Shown here: one piece after another, positions 33,448 through 42,197 of the stretch
How positions within the stretch are numbered: the stretch's first letter is position 1
Layout: every line of letters starts with the position of its first letter
Source: Streptomyces sp. BK340
GTDB taxonomy: Bacteria; Actinomycetota; Actinomycetes; Streptomycetales; Streptomycetaceae
NCBI RefSeq assembly: GCF_007827595.1
Contig: NZ_VISR01000044.1
Span: 1-60,484 of the forward strand
Direction: 5' to 3'
Length of the DNA stretch: 60,484 nt
Notes under the pieces: generated by a model
Told to the model about the DNA's origin: nothing
Databases searched by the model: none
What the model saw: the letters and a program-made list of their open reading frames with translations, nothing else
Position numbers and translations under genes: made by a program

Positions 33448-33930
33448 ATGCCTCACTCCGACATGCTCGGCTCCGGGGTGTGGCTCGTTCGCCTGCCCTC
33501 GTGTCGAGCCGGTCCGATGGGCCCGGATCCACGACGGCCACCGCACAGACGGGGGACCTGCGACACCGCCGGGCGTGACAGCCCGCAGCCGTGCCCTGCC
33601 CCGCCCTCACTCCCATCGCCCCGGCCACTCCCACGCAGGGGATCGCCAATACGGGCGTCCACGGCCCCACCCACCTCACCGTCGTCTGGTGAACGACCAC
33701 CAGTCCGAGAGCCTCCGTCACCCGGTACGCCCCCCGGGGCCCGAGTCGCACGGTGCGAGTCGGGCCACAGGCGAGTCCTGAACGCGGACGGCATCGCCGT
33801 CGGTCGCTCCTGGGAACTGGGAATACGGATTCGCGCTTGATCTTTGAACGCGGTGGCACGGTTCGCGTCGGCGCCTCTGACGCGCGGCCGTCCAAGCCTT
33901 GTCCCGACGAGAAAGTGCGGTGATCACGCG
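33448..33930. other. intergenic region without recognisable gene
   Basis: About 480 bases after the kinase. No open frame has the codon bias of a real gene or a family match. It presumably includes the kinase terminator and the promoter of the oxidoreductase. Confidence 0.4.
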
Positions 33931-34866
33931 ATGCAGGCGGTGCGGTTCCACGAATACGGCGGGATCGATGTGCTGCGGGTGGAGGAGGTGGAGCGGCCGG
34001 TCCCCGGTCCTGGGCAGGTGCTGGTGGAGGTCCGTGCGGCCGGGATCCAGCCCGGCGAGGCGCACATCCGCACGGGTGCGCTGCACGAACGCTGGCCGGC
34101 GGCGTTTCCCTCGGGGCAGGGCAGCGATCTGGCCGGCGTCGTGGTGGAGGCCGGCCCGCACGTCCGGGGTTTCGCGGTGGGCGACGAGGTTCTGGGCTTC
34201 ACGCACAGGCGGGCCAGCCATGCGCAGTTCGTCGTGGTCGACGACGTGAACCTGGTATCCCGTCCGGCGGGGTTGGCCTGGGAGGTGGCCGGGGCGCTGT
34301 ACGTGGCCGGCACGACTGCCTACGCCACGGTGTTCGCGGTGGACCCCGGCCCGGACGACACGGTCGTCGTCTCCGGTGCGGCGGGCGGCGTCGGGTCGCT
34401 TGCCGTGCAGCTCGCGCGGCGGCGCGGCGCCACGGTGATCGGGCTGGCGAGCGAGCGGAACCACGCCTGGTTGAAGGATCGCGGTGTCCTCCCGGTCGAG
34501 TACGGGCCAGGTGTGGCCGAGCGGATCCGTCAGGCGTCCGGCGGGAGGGTCGACGCGTTCATCGACACCTTCGGCGACGGTTACGTGGCACTGGCAGTGG
34601 AGCTGGGCGTGCGGCCCGAGCGAATCAACACGATCCGCGATTGGCAGGCCGCGGCCGAGGTCGGCGCGCGGACCTACGGAGAAGGTGCGGCGGCGTGTGC
34701 GGTCGTGCTCGGCGAGTTGGCCCGGCTTGCCGCGCGTGGGCAGCTCGAGGTGCCGATCGCCCGCACCTACCCGCTGGAACAGGTGCGAGACGCCTTCCGC
34801 GAGCTGGAACAGCAGCACACCCATGGCAAGATCGTGCTCCGGCCCTGGCCGCGGCTGCCGAGGTGA
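33931..34866 (+). CDS. NADP-dependent quinone oxidoreductase (MDR family)
   Basis: A 311-residue zinc-free medium-chain reductase. GroES-like N-terminus MQAVRFHEYGGIDVLRVEEV, then GPGQVLVEVRAAGIQPGE, and the Rossmann motif VVSGAAGGVGSLAVQLARRR (about residue 150). No structural or catalytic zinc cysteines are present, so it belongs to the quinone oxidoreductase/zeta-crystallin group. The C-terminus YPLEQVRDAFRELEQQHTHG then KIVL is standard. The ATG at 33931 is preferred over 33844. Its substrate is probably a quinone or enone. Confidence 0.92.
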   Translation: MQAVRFHEYGGIDVLRVEEVERPVPGPGQVLVEVRAAGIQPGEAHIRTGALHERWPAAFPSGQGSDLAGVVVEAGPHVRGFAVGDEVLGFTHRRASHAQFVVVDDVNLVSRPAGLAWEVAGALYVAGTTAYATVFAVDPGPDDTVVVSGAAGGVGSLAVQLARRRGATVIGLASERNHAWLKDRGVLPVEYGPGVAERIRQASGGRVDAFIDTFGDGYVALAVELGVRPERINTIRDWQAAAEVGARTYGEGAAACAVVLGELARLAARGQLEVPIARTYPLEQVRDAFRELEQQHTHGKIVLRPWPRLPR

Positions 34867-34899
34867 CCGTCGAGCAGGCATCCCCGAACGCGCGCAACG

Positions 34900-35665
34900 T
34901 CAATGCGCACGGCGATGTGGCGGTTCGGGAGGACGAAACGGCCGGCGTGACGACACGTTCGAACGGCTCGCCTTCACGGGTGCGAGAGGCGCGCGGCTTG
35001 CGCGGACGCCAGTCCTTCCGCCCGAACCAGCGCGCCCGATCAGCCAGATCGGCCACCAGTCGCTTGGCGAGTCGCTCGGAGGACGTGGGGTTCTGGCCCG
35101 TGTACAGATTGCCGGTCGACCACCACGAACGGGAGTAGGGGGCAGGCGTGCCTTGACGTAATCAGCGCCGCCCTCGCGCAGGCGGTCCTCGAGGAACCAG
35201 GGAGCCTTGCGGCCGAAGCCGTTGAGCTTTTCCTCGGCGTTGGAGAGGCCCGTCATCCGGTATCCGGCGAACGGCCATATGCCGTCCTCGTTCTTGGCCG
35301 CAAGCGTGGCGGCCGGCGCGTGGCACAGGAGTGCCAACGGCTTGCCGGAGTGGAGCATCCGGGTGAGCAGTGCGCCGGAGACCGGGTCGTCCGCGAGATC
35401 CTCCATCGGGCCGTGTCCACCTGGGTAGAACACTGCGTCGAACTGGTCCGGGTCGATGTTCTCCAGTGCCTCGGGGCTGTTCAGCGGGCTCTGGATGGAG
35501 TCCAGGTACCTGGCGACCTCGCGCAGCTTGGACGGGAGGCCGGCGGTGCGGGACATGCTGAGCCGGTCCAGTGTCGGGGCCTTGCCGCCCGGGGTGGCGA
35601 TCGTGATGTCCGCCCCTGCTTCGCTGAAGATCTTGTGCGGCATGGCCAGTTCCTCATCAGCGCAT
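34900..35665 (-). pseudogene. DJ-1/PfpI family protein, truncated and frameshifted
   Basis: The core of a DJ-1/PfpI (Hsp31/glyoxalase III-like) protein is intact: PHKIFSEAGADITIATPGGK, FDAVFYPGGHGPMEDLAD, the nucleophile elbow LALLCHAPAA with Cys, then EEKLNGFGRKAPWFLEDRLR. The family N-terminus (about 40 residues) is missing; codons before ATG 35641 still read DEELA, as in relatives, up to about 35665, where unrelated sequence begins. After about 35130 the C-terminus continues in another frame (GNLYTGQNPTSSERLAKRLV then ADLA). Two lesions make it non-functional unless the shift is a sequencing error. Confidence 0.75.
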
Positions 35666-35803
35666 CCAGGGCTTCACCCCGCCGGCGAGCATCAGCCCGG
35701 CAACCTGGGCCACCCTCCTGACCGGCGCGCCGAAGGTCCTCAAGGCGGTCGCCGTCCGGCCGTACAGAGGGCCGGCCAGGTGCCGGCCTGCCAGGCGCTC
35801 AGT
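35657..35803 (-). pseudogene. unidentified C-terminal gene fragment
   Basis: About 48 codons ending at a stop, with the end sequence RVAQVAGLMLAGGVKPWMR, have GC3-biased codons and abut the truncated DJ-1 gene. The upstream frame to 35974 looks unrelated. Parent family not recognised. Confidence 0.3.
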
Positions 35804-35982
35804 GGGGGGATGCCGGCCAAGCCTCGTCCTGCCGGTCGCCATCGCTCCCGGAGCAGCATGCCCGGGTGGTGATGAGGGAGCGCTGCCACCGGTCAGCGTG
35901 ACGAGCAGCGTGGCGATCGACCGGAGGGGCCCCAGGCGGTCGCGGAGAGCGACGAGCACCTGGGGACCTTCCACCGGCGCGC

Positions 35983-37227
35983 TTACGCGGCGCCCTGTGA
36001 TGCGGTCAGCCAGGTGCGGTAGCGGCGCAGGGCCCGTCGCTGCTTTCGCCGTTCGGAGATGAGGGCGAGTGCCGGGTGGGTGTTGGGTGTGGGGTGGCTT
36101 CCCCGGGCGATGCGGCGCATCTGGTGGCGGACCTGTGCCATGCCGGCAGCGGAGGCGAGGGCCTTGTCGGACCAGGTGACCGGCCGCAGCTGCTCGTCGG
36201 CCTCGCGGCCCCGGCGCCAGCGGTCGGGCAGGTCCGGGGTGACGGCGAGGGCAGTGCCCATCCCGATGATCGCCACACCGCTGTCGAGGACCCGCTCCGC
36301 GGTGTGGCGCCGGGTGATGCCGCCGGTGAGCATCAGCGGCAGCGGGCTCGTCTTGACCAGGTCTTTCGCCAGGTCGAGGAAGTACGCCTCGCGGGCCTGG
36401 GTACGCGCGTCGGCGGGGCGTCCCGACATCGCCGGGCTCTCATAGCTGCCGCCCGACAGTTCGACCAGATCGACGCCGAGCGGTGCGAGCATCTCGATCA
36501 CCTGGCGTGCGTCGTCGGCGTCGAACCCGCCACGCTGGAAGTCGGCGGAGTTGAGCTTCACCGCGACCGCGAAGGTCGGGGAGACGGCGGCGCGTACGGC
36601 GCGGACGACGTCGAGCAGCATCCGGGCCCGGTTCTCCAGCGATCCGCCCCACTGGTCGGTGCGCTTGTTGACCAGGGGGGACAGGAACTGCGACAGCAGG
36701 TAGCCGTGTGCGGCGTGGACCTCCACGCCGTCGAAGCCCGCCTGTTCGGCGCGCTGGGCCGTGACGGCGTACCGGGTCACGGTGGCCTGGATCTGCTCGG
36801 GCGTCATGGCGACGGGGCGGCCGAAGCGGCTGCTGTGCCTGCCGAGGTCGACGGCGACCGCGGACGGGCCCCACACGACTCCGGGCATGTCGGATCCGAT
36901 CTGGCGGCCGGGGTGGTTGATCTGCATCCAGATCGCCCCGCCGCCGGACTTGCCGGCCTTGGCCCACTCGATGAAGGGCTCCAGTGGAGCGGCCTCGTCG
37001 AGCACCACGCCGGCAGGGCCGGTCAGTGCCTCGGCGTGGACCATGACGTTGCCGGTGATCAGCAGTCCGGTCCCGCCGGCGGCCCAGCGCCGGTACAGAC
37101 CGAAAAGTTCCTTGTCCGGGAGCTGGCCGTCGCCGGCCATGTTCTCCTCCATGGCCGCCTTCGCGATCCGGTTGTTGAGTACCGGTCCGGAGCGCAGGGA
37201 CAGGGGCGAGAACAGCTCGCTGGTCAT
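35983..37227 (-). CDS. NADH:flavin oxidoreductase, old yellow enzyme type
   Basis: A 414-residue FMN enzyme of the OYE family. Landmarks: LSLRSGPVLNNRIAKAAMEE, GLLITGNVMVHAEA, IWMQINHPGRQI, GFDGVEVHAAHGYLLSQFLS with the catalytic-site His pair region, KRTDQWGGSLENRARML, and LMLTGGITRRHTAERVLDSG with the FMN-phosphate loop VAIIGMG. The ATG at 37227 has AGGGGA six bases upstream; the longer frame to 37251 is not needed. It is divergent from a TetR gene across a 96-base gap holding a palindromic operator. Likely substrates are electrophilic enones; the TetR is probably the control. Confidence 0.92.
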   Translation of the reverse strand: MTSELFSPLSLRSGPVLNNRIAKAAMEENMAGDGQLPDKELFGLYRRWAAGGTGLLITGNVMVHAEALTGPAGVVLDEAAPLEPFIEWAKAGKSGGGAIWMQINHPGRQIGSDMPGVVWGPSAVAVDLGRHSSRFGRPVAMTPEQIQATVTRYAVTAQRAEQAGFDGVEVHAAHGYLLSQFLSPLVNKRTDQWGGSLENRARMLLDVVRAVRAAVSPTFAVAVKLNSADFQRGGFDADDARQVIEMLAPLGVDLVELSGGSYESPAMSGRPADARTQAREAYFLDLAKDLVKTSPLPLMLTGGITRRHTAERVLDSGVAIIGMGTALAVTPDLPDRWRRGREADEQLRPVTWSDKALASAAGMAQVRHQMRRIARGSHPTPNTHPALALISERRKQRRALRRYRTWLTASQGAA

Positions 37228-37278
37228 CCGAGTTCCCCTCTCATATCTCAATCGCCTACGATGTGTGCAGCGTTCACA

Positions 37279-37295
37279 TTACGTCGGCGATGTAA
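37279..37295. promoter_or_regulatory. TetR operator between OYE gene and regulator gene
   Basis: TTACGTCGGCGATGTAA is a palindrome of the form TTAC-N-TCG-N-CGA-N-GTAA. It is near the middle of the divergent intergenic region, flanked by more imperfect symmetric GTAA/TTAC half-sites (GTTCACATTACG and GTAAGCGGCGTAAAC). Suits binding of one or two TetR dimers; binding is inferred. Confidence 0.55.
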
Positions 37296-37323
37296 GCGGC
37301 GTAAACATGAGGGAGTGTGACCT

Positions 37324-37923
37324 ATGCCGCAAGCGGGCGGCACCTATCACCACGGCGATCTGCGCGCCGCCTGTCTGCGTGCCGCGCGGGAACTTCTGGA
37401 GGAGGACGGCAGCGCCGGGCTGTCCCTGCGGGCGGTGGCGCGGCGGGCCGGCGTGTCGGCGACGGCTCCCTATCGCCACTACGCGGACCGTGACGCGCTC
37501 GTCTCCGCGGTCGCCGCGCAGGGCTACCGCGAACTCGCCGAACATCTGGCCGCGGCGCATCCCTCACCCACGACTCCCGACGAGCTCGCGGCGGTCGCCG
37601 TCGCCTACGTCCGCTTCGCGCTCGAACGCCCGGCGCTGTTCCGGGTGATGTTCGCGGAGCCCTGCGATCCGAACAGCGAGGAACGGGTTGCCGCGACCAC
37701 CGCGATCTCGGAATACGTCCGCGGGATCGTCCGCGGCGCCTTCCCCGGTGCCGACGCGGAGGCGCTGTCGACCACGGTATGGGCCCTCGTGCACGGTCTG
37801 GCGTTCCTGCACCTCGACGGCAAGCTCGACACCTCCACCCCCGACGTGGTCGCCGACCAGGTCCGCGCCGCCGTCCGCGCCCTGTTCACCGCCCCTGCGG
37901 CGCTGTCGCGGGCGAGGGCCTAG
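37324..37923 (+). CDS. TetR/AcrR family regulator (WHG-domain type)
   Basis: A 199-residue regulator. It begins with the YHHGDLRAACLRAARELLEE motif common to one TetR subfamily and continues with the HTH LRAVARRAGVSATAPYRHYA. The C-terminus has AYVRFALERPALFRVMFAEP and a W-x-HG motif (TVWALVHGLAFL), diagnostic of the WHG-domain TetR group. It is divergent from the OYE gene and probably represses it, responding to an electrophile. The 220 bases downstream show no recognisable gene. Confidence 0.92.
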   Translation: MPQAGGTYHHGDLRAACLRAARELLEEDGSAGLSLRAVARRAGVSATAPYRHYADRDALVSAVAAQGYRELAEHLAAAHPSPTTPDELAAVAVAYVRFALERPALFRVMFAEPCDPNSEERVAATTAISEYVRGIVRGAFPGADAEALSTTVWALVHGLAFLHLDGKLDTSTPDVVADQVRAAVRALFTAPAALSRARA

Positions 37924-38144
37924 CGGAAGACCGTACGGCTCCATTTCGGCGTTGAGCCCACGTCGGGAAGCTCTCCGGCGCAGTGGCGCACTCGCGGTGA
38001 ACGCACGGCAGATCCACAACCGCTGCCACCACGGCCGGACCCGCAACCCCGCCTTCCGCCACCTCTGGCCGGCGGTCAACCACCTCGACCACCGATGCCG
38101 GCCGACGATCCGCAGATCCGGCAGCTGACGCGAGAGACACCGAC

Positions 38145-38804
38145 ATGCCCTTGATCTCCCTGGTCCGGCACGGACAGGCGTCCTTCGGAGCGAAGGACTA
38201 CGACGCCCTGTCCGCCCTGGGCCGCGAACAGGCCACCGCTGTCGGCCAGGAACTCGCCCGCCGCGGCCTGCGCGACCCGCACCTCATGACCGGCACTCTC
38301 ACCCGCCAGCGCGATACCGCCCGACTGCTGGCGGCAGCGGCCGGATTCACGTCCCCCGTGCGCGAGGACCCACGCTGGAACGAGTACGACCACGTCGCCC
38401 TGCTGGCCCGCTACACCGACCCGGCCCCGGACGACCAGGCGGACTCCCAGGCCCTGCAGGGGCTGCTCGACCGAGCGCTGGGAGCGTGGATCGAGGACGC
38501 CGAGGAGACCGCTCCCGACGGATGGACCGCCTTCCGGAAGGGGATCGAGGTCGCGCTGAACGAGCTGTCCACCAGCCTCGGCCAAGGCCGCGACGCGGTC
38601 GTCGTCACCTCGGGCGGTGTCCTTGCCGCGCTCTGCGGCGTCCTGCTGTCGCTGCCGCCCGCAGCAGTCGTGGCACTCAACCGCGTCACGGTCAACGCCG
38701 CCGTCACCACCCTCGCCGTCGGCCGCTCCGGAACCAGCCTCCTCACCTTCAACGACCACGCCCACTTCACGGGGGACCGGCGCGGATTGCTCAGCTACCG
38801 CTGA
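38145..38804 (+). CDS. histidine phosphatase family protein
   Basis: A 219-residue phosphoglycerate-mutase-like phosphatase. The phospho-His motif is LVRHGQASF at residues 6-14 and the second catalytic region VVVTSGGVLAALCGVLL has Ser-Gly in place of the usual distal SHG, so the second conserved His of the family appears substituted. The rest (ALGREQATAVGQELARRGLR) is standard. Such proteins may be phosphatases or, when the second His is lost, inactive. It seems monocistronic. Confidence 0.85.
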   Translation: MPLISLVRHGQASFGAKDYDALSALGREQATAVGQELARRGLRDPHLMTGTLTRQRDTARLLAAAAGFTSPVREDPRWNEYDHVALLARYTDPAPDDQADSQALQGLLDRALGAWIEDAEETAPDGWTAFRKGIEVALNELSTSLGQGRDAVVVTSGGVLAALCGVLLSLPPAAVVALNRVTVNAAVTTLAVGRSGTSLLTFNDHAHFTGDRRGLLSYR

Positions 38805-39125
38805 GGGCGTCCGGCGGCGCTTCCACGGGGCCGGCTCCCGCGGAGGGGCGAGCCGGCCTGGCAGAAGCATCGAACAGGCCGGAGGTAGCGGCTTGAGCAC
38901 GGCATCGGGCACCTGGACAACCGACCGGCGTCGGCTCGCGACGCGCTCTCCGTCTTGCTGCGCGCCTACGAGGGGGTGCGGCCGAGGCAGGCCCGGACGG
39001 TTACCCCGTGCTACCCTGCAACTTTTGCAGCGTCGCTGTGTCGGTGCCCGGTTCGGTGTCCCTGGCTGGTGGCCGCGTCCCCGCCGCGCCTTCCTCGGTA
39101 CGGTCCCTTCGGAGGAAGGCTTTCT

Positions 39126-40547
39126 GTGAGTGAATCAGCACGTGCCGATGCCCGGCAGCAGGACGATGTGTCCGAGGCGGGGGGTGCCATCGCGGCGCCG
39201 CCCCCGGCAGCGTCCTTCGCGGAGCTGGGGCTGCCGGCCGAGATGCTGCGGGCGCTCGACGAGCACGGTGTGACGGTGCCCTTCCCCATCCAGGCGGCGG
39301 CACTGCCCAACGCGCTCGCGGGGCGGGACGTCCTGGGCCGGGGTCGCACCGGATCCGGCAAGACGCTCGCCTTCGGCCTGGGGATGCTGGCCCGGACGGC
39401 CGGGCGGCGCGCGCAGCCCAAGGAGCCGCTGGCGCTCGTTCTGGTGCCCACCCGGGAGCTGGCGCAGCAGGTCGGTGAGGCGCTCACCCCGTACGCCGAG
39501 GCGCTGCGGCTGCGGATCGCGACCGTGGTGGGCGGGGTGTCCATCGGACGGCAGGCCGCCGTGCTGCGGGACGGCGCCGAGATCGTCGTCGCCACGCCCG
39601 GCCGGCTGCACGACCTCATCGACCGCAAGGGATGCCGACTGGGACGGGTGCGCATCACGGTCCTGGACGAGGCCGACCAGATGTGTGACATGGGGTTCCT
39701 GCCGCAGGTCACCGAGATCCTGGACCAGGTGCGCCCTGACGGGCAGCGGATGTTGTTCTCCGCCACCCTCGACCGCGACGTCGACCAGCTGGTGCAGCGC
39801 TACCTGCGCAACCCCGCCGTGCACTCCGTGGACCCCTCGTCCAGCGCGGTCTCGGCGATCGAGCACCACGTCCTCGTCGTGCACGGCCCGGACCGGTACG
39901 CCGTGACCACGGAGATCGCAGCCCGGGACGGCCGCGTTCTGCTGTTCCTGGACACCAAGCACGGCGTCGACCAGCTCACACGGCATCTGCGGGCCAACGG
40001 CGTGGCCGCCGCCGCCCTGCACAGCGGGAAGTCCCAGCCACAGCGCACCCGGACCCTGGCCCAGTTCAAGAACGGGGAGGTCACCGCGCTGGTGGCGACG
40101 AACGTCGCCGCACGCGGCCTGCACGTCGACGACCTCGACCTCGTGGTCAACGTCGACCCGGCCACCGACCCGAAGGACTATCTGCACCGCGCGGGCCGCA
40201 CTGCCAGGGCCGGCCGCTCCGGCACCGCCGTGACACTCGTCCTGTCGGGACAGCGCCGCGAGACGAGCCAGGTCATGGCGGACGCCGGCGTCGCCCCCAA
40301 GGTCACCAAAGTGCGGTCCGGCGAAGCGGAACTGAGCCGGATCACCGGCGCCAGGGCTGCCTCCGGAAAGCCTCTCGACGGCGGGCCGTCCGTACCGCGC
40401 CCCAAGAACCACAACGCCCCGTTTCGCGGCCTGGGCACCACCAAGGACGCGAAGGGCGGCTCCGGTGGCAGGCCGTCCCGCAAGAGCAGCGAGGCCCGCA
40501 GGCTCGCGGATGCCCGCGCGGCGGCCCGGGTGCGGCGCGGCGGCTGA
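39126..40547 (+). CDS. DEAD-box RNA helicase
   Basis: A 473-residue ATP-dependent RNA helicase. Motifs in order: Q motif FPIQAAALPNAL, motif I GRGRTGSGKT, Ia VPTRELAQQV, Ib TPGRLHDL, II VLDEADQM, III SATLDRDV, IV-V LLFLDTKHG and VATNVAARGLHVDDLD, VI HRAGRTARAGR. The C-terminal tail of about 90 residues is basic and glycine-rich. The GTG at 39126 is preceded by GGAGGAAGG; the longer frame to 38955 is non-coding in appearance. A -10 TACCCT at 39012 would give a leader of about 100 bases containing a short hairpin (39016-39030: CTGCAA/TTGCAG), a feature seen with cold-inducible helicases. Similar Streptomyces proteins are RhlE-like. Confidence 0.95.
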   Translation: MSESARADARQQDDVSEAGGAIAAPPPAASFAELGLPAEMLRALDEHGVTVPFPIQAAALPNALAGRDVLGRGRTGSGKTLAFGLGMLARTAGRRAQPKEPLALVLVPTRELAQQVGEALTPYAEALRLRIATVVGGVSIGRQAAVLRDGAEIVVATPGRLHDLIDRKGCRLGRVRITVLDEADQMCDMGFLPQVTEILDQVRPDGQRMLFSATLDRDVDQLVQRYLRNPAVHSVDPSSSAVSAIEHHVLVVHGPDRYAVTTEIAARDGRVLLFLDTKHGVDQLTRHLRANGVAAAALHSGKSQPQRTRTLAQFKNGEVTALVATNVAARGLHVDDLDLVVNVDPATDPKDYLHRAGRTARAGRSGTAVTLVLSGQRRETSQVMADAGVAPKVTKVRSGEAELSRITGARAASGKPLDGGPSVPRPKNHNAPFRGLGTTKDAKGGSGGRPSRKSSEARRLADARAAARVRRGG

Positions 40548-40680
40548 ACACGGCTTCCCGGACTGCCGGGCGGTGTCTTCGTCTACGCTGCTGGACGGAT
40601 ACGCGGGACCGGAGATCGGCCGGGGTGCACCGGACGGCGTCACGTACGGGTGACCGTGCGCAGGGGGAGGCCTGCAGGCG

Positions 40681-42057
40681 ATGGAGAACAGCGCGGATCT
40701 GCCACGGCGGATCGGTGTCTACACCGTCGAGCGAGAGCTGGGTGCGGGCGGCATGGGGACGGTCTACCTCGCCCGGTCACGGAGCGGTCGGGCCGTCGCG
40801 GTCAAGGTGGCCCGCCCCGAACTGGCGGCCGACCCGCACTTCCGTCAGCGGTTCCGCGCAGAGGTCGAGGCCGCCCGCAGAGTCGGCGGTTTCCACACGG
40901 CTCCGGTCGTGGACGCCGATCCCGAGGCGGAGACGCCCTGGCTGGCCACCGCGTACATCCCCGGCCCCACGCTCGCCGAACTGATCGAGCGTCAAGGACC
41001 CATGGACGAAGGGCAGTTGACGGCACTCGGGGCAGCGCTGGCCGAGGCGCTCCAAGCCGTCCACGCCTGCGGGCTGGTACACCGGGATCTGAAGCCGGGC
41101 AACATCATCATGGCCGACGACGGCCCACGCGTCCTCGACTTCGGCATCGCGAGGGCCGTGGAGTCCACCCGGCTGACCGCCACCGGGGCGGCCTTCGGCA
41201 CTCCCGGATACCTCGCGCCCGAGCAGGCGCAGGGCGACGAAGTCGGCGGTGCCGCCGATGTGTTCGCGCTCGGGGCCGTGCTCGTCGCGGCGGCCGGAGG
41301 CAGGGCGTTCGGCACCGGAACGCCCATGGGGCTGATGTACCGGTCGGTGCACGAGCCCGCGGATCTCTCCGCACTGCCGGGGGAGTTGCGGCCGCTGGTC
41401 GCCGCCTGCCTGTCCAAGGATCCGGCCGACCGTCCCACGCCCGAGGCGCTCCTGAGCTCGCTCATGCCGGACCCGGACCCGAACACGATCGCGCTCGGGA
41501 CCCCTGACCGGCCGCGCGCCGCGCCGCCGGCCCCGGTCGTTCCTCCCGCCGATCCCGGCCGCGTCGACGAACCTCTCCGGCCTGCCCCGGCCGCACCCTC
41601 GCGCAGGCCCCGCGCAACCACCCTGCTGATCGTGGCCGCGGCCGTGGCGAGCGCGCTTGTGGGCGTCATCCTCGCCTTCACATGGCAAGGGGACGACGAC
41701 AAGCGCGGCGGACCCTCCGTCGCCGCTTCGGATTCCCGGCGGGCCACGTCGCAGGCTTCCGCTCCGCCGTCCACGCCCCCATCGTCCCGGGTGAGCGAAG
41801 CCCCCAAGGACCGGGTCACCGTCGTGGTGACCGCCAAGAGCAGCCGGAGCTGGATCTCGGCGAAGGGCCACAACGGCCTCGTGCTGTTCGACGGGCTGCT
41901 GGACAACGGCGAGACCAAGACCCTCACGGACAAGGACCAGATCAACCTGATCCTTGGCGATGCCTCCGCCGTCCAGCTTGTCGTCAACGGCAAGGCGGTC
42001 TCGGACGACTTCCCGTCCGGCCAGGTCGAACGTCTCACCTACACCAGAGGCGACTAG
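40681..42057 (+). CDS. Ser/Thr protein kinase with extracytoplasmic RodZ C-terminal (DUF4115)-like domain
   Basis: A 458-residue membrane kinase. Residues 10-270 are a Hanks-type kinase: glycine loop LGAGGMGTVY, AVKVARPE with the ATP lysine, HRDLKPGN, DFGIARAV, FGTPGYLAPEQA. A Pro-rich linker leads to one membrane helix (about 319-340: TLLIVAAAVASALVGVILAF), a Ser/Thr/Pro-rich stretch, and a C-terminal beta domain of about 70 residues (VVVTAKSSRSWISAKGHNGL, VLFDGLLDNGETKTLTDKDQ, LILGDASAVQLVVNGKAVSD) that matches the RodZ C-terminal/DUF4115 pattern. This domain is outside the membrane and may sense the envelope or cell-shape machinery. No substrate genes are adjacent. Confidence 0.92.
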   Translation: MENSADLPRRIGVYTVERELGAGGMGTVYLARSRSGRAVAVKVARPELAADPHFRQRFRAEVEAARRVGGFHTAPVVDADPEAETPWLATAYIPGPTLAELIERQGPMDEGQLTALGAALAEALQAVHACGLVHRDLKPGNIIMADDGPRVLDFGIARAVESTRLTATGAAFGTPGYLAPEQAQGDEVGGAADVFALGAVLVAAAGGRAFGTGTPMGLMYRSVHEPADLSALPGELRPLVAACLSKDPADRPTPEALLSSLMPDPDPNTIALGTPDRPRAAPPAPVVPPADPGRVDEPLRPAPAAPSRRPRATTLLIVAAAVASALVGVILAFTWQGDDDKRGGPSVAASDSRRATSQASAPPSTPPSSRVSEAPKDRVTVVVTAKSSRSWISAKGHNGLVLFDGLLDNGETKTLTDKDQINLILGDASAVQLVVNGKAVSDDFPSGQVERLTYTRGD

Positions 42058-42197
42058 GGCACCTATCCGGTGCGGCAACGGCAGCAGTTCGAGGGGGTGA
42101 TGTGGCGGTATCGGGTCGGCCGCGAGACTGCCCTCCGCGGGCGGGGAAGCCAAGTGTTTCCCGTTCGGTGGGTTTGACCGTCTGTTAGCGTGCGCGG

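Noticed and set aside
37924..38144. plus-strand frame with VNARQIHNRCHHGRTRNPAF
   Set aside because: Short and without a family match or ribosome-binding site; could be chance.
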